From Ischnura elegans (Eukaryota > Arthropoda > Insecta > Odonata > Coenagrionidae), in contig NC_060254.1 in NCBI RefSeq assembly GCF_921293095.1, positions 58,636,069 to 58,700,068 of the forward strand: 64,000 nucleotides of DNA. Reading direction: 5' to 3'. The position numbers and the translations under genes were made by a program. The first letter of the stretch is position 1. Every line of letters starts with the position of its first letter. The notes beneath the pieces were generated by a model. The model made no database searches. It had not been told where the DNA came from and saw only the letters and a list, made by a program, of their open reading frames with translations. This document shows positions 59,501 through 64,000 of this stretch, piece by piece.

Positions 59501-61504
59501 AATTTTTTTGCCACTGACACCTATGAGCACTTATTTTTAATACAAAAAGTCTAATAGTAAAAAATACTGACAGATTTCGGTTATAACGCTAAAAATAAGC
59601 TAAGGCATTCTCATCACAGCTAAAATTGCAAGGAAGTAGATATACAGAGATATCTCAAAGAATTTTCTGCAAGCTGAGTCAGATTTTAGTAATTTTATCG
59701 CAATGAAAAAGTGTATTTCAGAAAATACCATGCAAATATTGGCCATTAGATTTTATGGATATGAATTTATAAAAGACAGATATATCTCTATGACTTTTTT
59801 GCTAGCTGAGTCAGCTTTTAATGATTTTTTTCCCAACCAAGGAGAATAATTCAGAAAATATTTTGAAATTATGGTCCAGGGATTTTGGTTATCAAATGTG
59901 CATGATACATGATCCATGCATTTTTCCGAGGTACACCCCTTTGGAGTTGCAATTAAACCTCTGAATTACCTGTGGAAGAGCAATAGCCCCACCCCCATCG
60001 GAGTCCACAGTGCCACCGCCACTGCCGTCGCCAGCGTAGAGAAGCACGTTCCCAGTGGTGGGATCTAAGTGTCTGCTCATTCTAAGCACAGCCAGTTCAA
60101 AACTTCCAGCTTTGAGCAGCACAATTTGGTCATCCTGTGACAACGAAATCACATCATTATTATCTAAACAAGGAATCTGAATATAATTTTTTAAATAGCA
60201 GGGCTCAAACACATTGGGGCATGAGAAAGATCATCCCTGTTTGCACTAATGATTGCAAATATTAGGAAGAATTGTTATCATCCGATAATGACCACTTAAA
60301 ACAAAGGATTATAGACTTGCAATGTTGTATGCCACCAAAGCAACAATACACTCTTATCTCATCAAATTTCGTGAGTAGGAAAAGCATGTATTTTCTTGAT
60401 AAAGAAACTAGTGTGTAACAGATATTTGAGTTGGATGATAATTTTTAATTTAATATTGGGCTTTGTGATTACCGTTTATAGAATTTCTAATAAAAACAAA
60501 AAGTGGATACTGTATTGGTAGCAATACTTACCTGTGACAACCTCATGAAACCAGGCACCATCTTGGCAAATTCGATTATTTGTTGAATGACAGACGTCAA
60601 CTTTTGGGCACATTCCAGCCAGAGCTCCTCATGAGCCTGAAAATCATTAATAAATCGTTCACCAATTTTGTAGCTAAAATCCTTTTTTTGACTTCATAAA
60701 ATTAATAAAACTTAATGAAATATAATTTTTAATTTTATAATTTTATTTTTAATTTAATAAAATTATAAATACTATTAAAATCAAAAATAATTTAATAAAA
60801 TTCAATAAAAAATAAAATTTTGGCATCTGTTTCTGATGAAATTTTAATAATTTATGATTCTAAATTCTAAAAAAATGAGGTAATGGTGAATATCATAACT
60901 TAAGAAACACTGGGTTTATGCTTTCAAACTTCACATTCCATCCCTCTTTGTACAGTTATGATTACAGTAGATTTCATAATCTTGTGCAAACAATTTAAAC
61001 AAAATATTAATATTTAACATGCATATTTAATCTTTACAAGGGTTGACTCAGCGATTGAATGGTATATGACAATTTAACATTGATAGAAGATTTCATATGC
61101 TTCAGCACAAATTTTTAGCAATAACACTATTATTAGCTCCAGATTCAAAGAAAATTTCAATTTTTTCTCAAAGCCAATTATGCACAAACTAATTTCAACA
61201 ACATGAACTTTGGCATTGCAAATCATTAAAATTTTTCATTAAGAATCTAAAAACCTCATTTTCATTTGGAAAAATGATAATATGAATGTAGAATATGTAA
61301 GGGAAGATATCTCATATTCACACATTAAACTTTATCGTAAAGACCTTAGAAAAGAACTCACCATATTCTTATAGAAAAGAACTTTTGAGAGATCTGCTGG
61401 CTTGCGGAACATTTCTTGGATATGTTCCGTTGTGTAAAGGCAGGTGCGTGCATGGGCATCAGCTATTGTCTTTGAGAGCAGCTCTGAGATTTGAGCTGGG
61501 TCTA
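56428..61504 (-). CDS. HR3: Nuclear hormone receptor HR3, ligand-binding domain (3' part of gene)
   Basis: Join complement(56428..56533, 58114..58267, 59303..59438, 59970..60134, 60532..60636, 61362..61504). The join gives 268 residues plus stop, a complete nuclear-receptor ligand-binding domain closely matching insect HR3 (Drosophila Hr3/Hr46; ROR relatives). HR3 is an orphan receptor of the ecdysone cascade that acts in the nucleus during moulting and metamorphosis; it activates ftz-f1, and E75 restrains it. Diagnostic parts are [14 protein letters not shown] and [10 protein letters not shown] (exon 1 in the window), the LBD signature [18 protein letters not shown] across an exon junction, [20 protein letters not shown], and the AF-2 helix PALHKELF near the C terminus. 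All introns are GT-AG (725, 397, 531, 1035 and 1580 bp). DNA-binding-domain exons lie beyond 64000. Residues 116-132 form an unusual Gly/Asp-rich insert. Confidence 0.96.
56600..56812. mobile_element. 213-bp inverted-repeat element inside last HR3 intron
   Basis: The left end AGGCCGCTATAGACGGTGAA and right end (reverse complement) AGGCCACTATACATGGGGAA are inverted repeats with four mismatches in 20 bases. TCA stands outside both ends (3-bp target duplication). The interior repeats GTGAATGATCATGCG and the palindrome CATGATCATG several times. The last HR3 intron carries it between the terminal and penultimate exons, away from both splice sites. Confidence 0.75.
58114..58267 (-). CDS. HR3: HR3 exon: helices 9-10
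   Basis: 154 bp; acceptor CTGCAG, donor TAAG|GTAAGA. It encodes [40 protein letters not shown] and [10 protein letters not shown]. It ends two bases into an Arg codon completed by the terminal exon. Confidence 0.95.
59303..59438 (-). CDS. HR3: HR3 exon: helices 6-8 region
   Basis: 136 bp, 45 codons plus one base; acceptor TTGCAG, donor CCAG|GTGAGT. It encodes [20 protein letters not shown] and [25 protein letters not shown]. The split codon with the next exon gives Asp (SPD|RPGL), as in other HR3 proteins. Confidence 0.95.
59970..60134 (-). CDS. HR3: HR3 exon: helices 4-5 and Gly/Asp-rich insert
   Basis: 165 bp, 55 codons, phase 0 at both ends. It starts [20 protein letters not shown], the core of the LBD signature, followed by [13 protein letters not shown]. 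Then comes [17 protein letters not shown], where related HR3 proteins have only a few residues before the LPQ(E/D)AF motif. The donor CACAG|GTAATT is weaker than those of the other exons. Confidence 0.95.
60532..60636 (-). CDS. HR3: HR3 exon: helix 3 region
   Basis: 105 bp, 35 codons, phase 0 at both ends (donor CACAG|GTAAGT). It encodes [20 protein letters not shown] and [15 protein letters not shown]. The Lys of FAKM is expected to be the helix-3 half of the coactivator charge clamp, as in other nuclear receptors. Confidence 0.95.
61362..61504 (-). CDS. HR3: HR3 exon: start of ligand-binding domain
   Basis: This is the first HR3 exon visible in the window. 143 bp; acceptor CCACAG at its start, donor ATG|GTGAGT at its end. 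It begins in phase 1 (two bases complete a codon begun upstream) and encodes 47 residues, including [20 protein letters not shown] and [17 protein letters not shown]. These cover helix 1 and the segment leading to helix 3. The upstream exon was not found within the remaining 2.5 kb, so the preceding intron extends past the window. Confidence 0.95.
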
Positions 61505-64000
61505 CTGTGGAAAAAAAAGAAAAATATTTTGAACATTAATAAATGAGTAATTTTTACAAACATTAAACATTTGAAATGAGCTAAATGTGAATTAAAATAG
61601 CAATCATCTAATGCAAGAAACAAAAAAAAAATGAAAAACAAAATTAATTTAAAAAATGTTACTATCTGATCTGCATTAAAAATCTTTTTTTTTAGGAGGG
61701 TGCACATTTTAATGAAGAATTGGATGTAAAAACAATGAATTCTCTTGATGCAAAATTTAACAAGGAATAGAAAATGATTCTTAATATGATTATGAAGCAA
61801 TTATCATAGTGCCAAACATAAGCTCAAGTTCTTCAATGAATAAAAAATAAATATTTGGTCCACAATTTATGTGAATTTGCCAAGGATAATTAGATGAGAT
61901 GATGAATGTGAATTAAAGTGAAATTCACCAATGAATCCACAGGAAAACTTAAACTAATAACACGTAACTTACAAATAAAAGTGTTAATTTCAATGCATCT
62001 TTCCTTAAAGCATAGATAGGTATTGCTTTGAAATTACTAAATCCATGCACAAATGTCTAGCACATGCAAATTAATAAATTTTTATACAGATATACCTACA
62101 AAATTATGAATGATGTACAATACATTCTGAAAAGTACATCATTTAAAAGTTCACTCACTCATAAACATGCATATTCAACCTTGGTGAAGGGAAAAGATAG
62201 TGTAATGGAAATACTAGCATTCTAAACATTCCACTTAATTACAATAAAAATACATACTTGATTCACAGTGGTATGAGAAAATGGCAAATATAGCACAAAG
62301 CCATAGATATTATACATAATGATGAATTACATAAGGAGGTGCACGAGAATATAAATGTTTTTCTATTATCTCCAATTTTTTTCTGAAAAAAATATAATTT
62401 TGTACTATCTGCATTCACTACTTGCTACAATGATCTAAAAAAAAGTCTAAAATAGGATTCAAGCAATAATTCTCCTTGTAATTTAAATGTTATGACACAG
62501 AATTCAACCTTATCCACCATTGAAATTGTAATTGTACAAACGAAAAGGATTGCTTGTATTAAACATTTTTTGAAAAGCAAATAGTTAAGAACCCAATTGA
62601 AATAGCAGAGTAACAATATGTGGTGGATTATTTTCATCACGAAAATATTTCACTGCAACATTTTATAATTTCAGAAAAAAATGAATCTCAAGATTAACAA
62701 TTTAATACAAGCTATTGATGCAAAAGCATTCAGTAGTTTAACAAACAAACAAAGTAAAAATCCTTATTATCTTATGCTTATATGACCATTTATAACGTGG
62801 CATTTTAGCATTGAATCCAATGGATTCACAACATTTAGTAGATTGGTTGACTCTTAAGTCCCTGGTTTGAAAAGCTTAATTCAGATTACTCATATCAGAA
62901 TTTTCCATGTCAACAAAATTAATACATACAAAATACTTCTTTCAAGCAAAAATAAAACAGTAAAAGTTTCTTCAATAGACAGAGTAATCCTAACATAATA
63001 TTTTGACCATCATTATTCTAGTTACTCATTCTTTTTCAGATGTTTCACTAGCAATTATATGCATAATCGCTCATTTATAAATTAAAAGTTACTCACAATT
63101 TTACACAGATACTTTAATTGCCCACATGGTTCCAATACATTTGCATTATCTCGAGGTCAGTAAGGATGTATACAACACTTGGAGATCAATTTGAGAGAAA
63201 GCTCTGCCTGTATTCTCATTGTGAATATAAAGAGCTGTCTCAGGCTTAATCATGAGGAATTCGCACACATTAGTAAAATAAAAGTTGCTGGCGCTAATAA
63301 AATGAAAGTTACTATTTTCCACTGATACTTAATTCACATGACCGTCCAATATATTTTGTATTAGCTTCATCTATATAACAGCCGAACGAAGACTGTAATT
63401 TCTAATACACTGGAGTAGGTGCGGGAAAATATTACAGAGGGAGGAATTCTTTCCCTCAAAAGTGGTCAAATCAGAAAATAATTAGTGTCAATAAAGCATG
63501 CCCATCAAACATGCTTCAAATGAATGTTGTGCAATTACTGCTAGAAGGAAATTTTTTTTCACAAAATTTAGGCTCAAATAAAAAAATTAATTGATTTTGA
63601 AGAATAATACATTCAACTCAGCCTATGACATTAATGTGAGATACGGCCATCAAAAAAATATCAAATGCATATGTACTTAAATACAAATTTTTCTCAATTA
63701 TAGGTACATATCATTACTATTGTCAGCTAATTTAAAAAAAAATATACTGCCAAGGTGATAAAAACATAGGCTCGCAGTTAAAATATCATAGCTACAAAGC
63801 CTTGGGATACGGGGAAAGTGACGGATTCTTGCTCTACTTGATCCTACCAATACAAAAAGAAATTAAAACTAAATTACAATGGATATTACAAAATAGCAAG
63901 CATCAGAAATACACATAAACAATAAGTCCCTATGATGCACAAAAAGATATTATACCATGGAAGTTTCTGGAGAGGGTTTTAGTGGATAGAACTGAAGCCA
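61505..64000. other. HR3 intron sequence, no exon recognised
   Basis: AT-rich sequence upstream (minus strand) of the first visible HR3 exon. No second exon with nuclear-receptor character was found, and no repeats stand out. Confidence 0.6.

Noticed and set aside
63950..64000. Another HR3 exon at the right edge (minus strand, donor-like GTATAA)
   Set aside because: The few codons visible lack nuclear-receptor similarity and the phase does not fit the next exon.

Overview
The window is nuclear DNA from an arthropod, almost certainly an insect. It has spliceosomal GT-AG introns, an AT-rich background, many decayed transposable elements and a long satellite-like array. No rRNA, CRISPR, operon or other prokaryotic structure is visible. 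The species cannot be fixed from the sequence.

The one securely identified gene is at the right end on the minus strand (56428-61504). Six exons encode the complete C-terminal ligand-binding domain and natural stop codon of the ecdysone-cascade nuclear receptor HR3 (Drosophila Hr3/Hr46, ROR/NR1F type). The DNA-binding domain and 5' exons lie beyond base 64000. All five introns obey GT-AG and all exon phases agree, so this copy looks intact and functional. An odd Gly/Asp-rich stretch is inserted in the middle of the domain.

Left part (1-23.8 kb): a patchwork of nested elements. These include a 232-bp inverted-repeat element (451-682), a Penelope-like retroelement remnant with a GIY-YIG endonuclease (4473-7778) whose left arm is split by a 2.3-kb hAT-type element with a perfect 8-bp target duplication, and further inverted repeats at 9.05-9.55 kb. 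Three of these repeats carry hammerhead-ribozyme-like cores. Others are LINE fragments (13.7, 15.1 and 19.1 kb), and two copies of one repeat of which only the second (21.6-23.76 kb) has a 1.27-kb insertion carrying a cysteine-rich reading frame. Two short minus-strand stretches (10036-10174 and 12416-12488) look like coding exons with good splice donors and may belong to an unrecognised gene.

Middle (23.76-44.35 kb): two diverged tandem arrays. The first has units of about 180 bp. The second covers about 18 kb with units of about 133 bp. It reverses polarity near 28.5 kb, shows a three-unit (about 400 bp) higher-order period in places, and is interrupted by a LINE reverse-transcriptase fragment at 39.1-40.06 kb.

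Right-centre (44.4-56.4 kb): a tandem duplication at 45.3-46.13 kb; a 1.9-kb element with terminal inverted repeats and TA flanks (46138-48032) holding eight copies of a 91-bp repeat and a nested smaller element; other inverted-repeat elements near 50 kb; an 82-bp tandem repeat at 51.5-52.3 kb; then mostly unique AT-rich sequence that may include the HR3 3' untranslated region.
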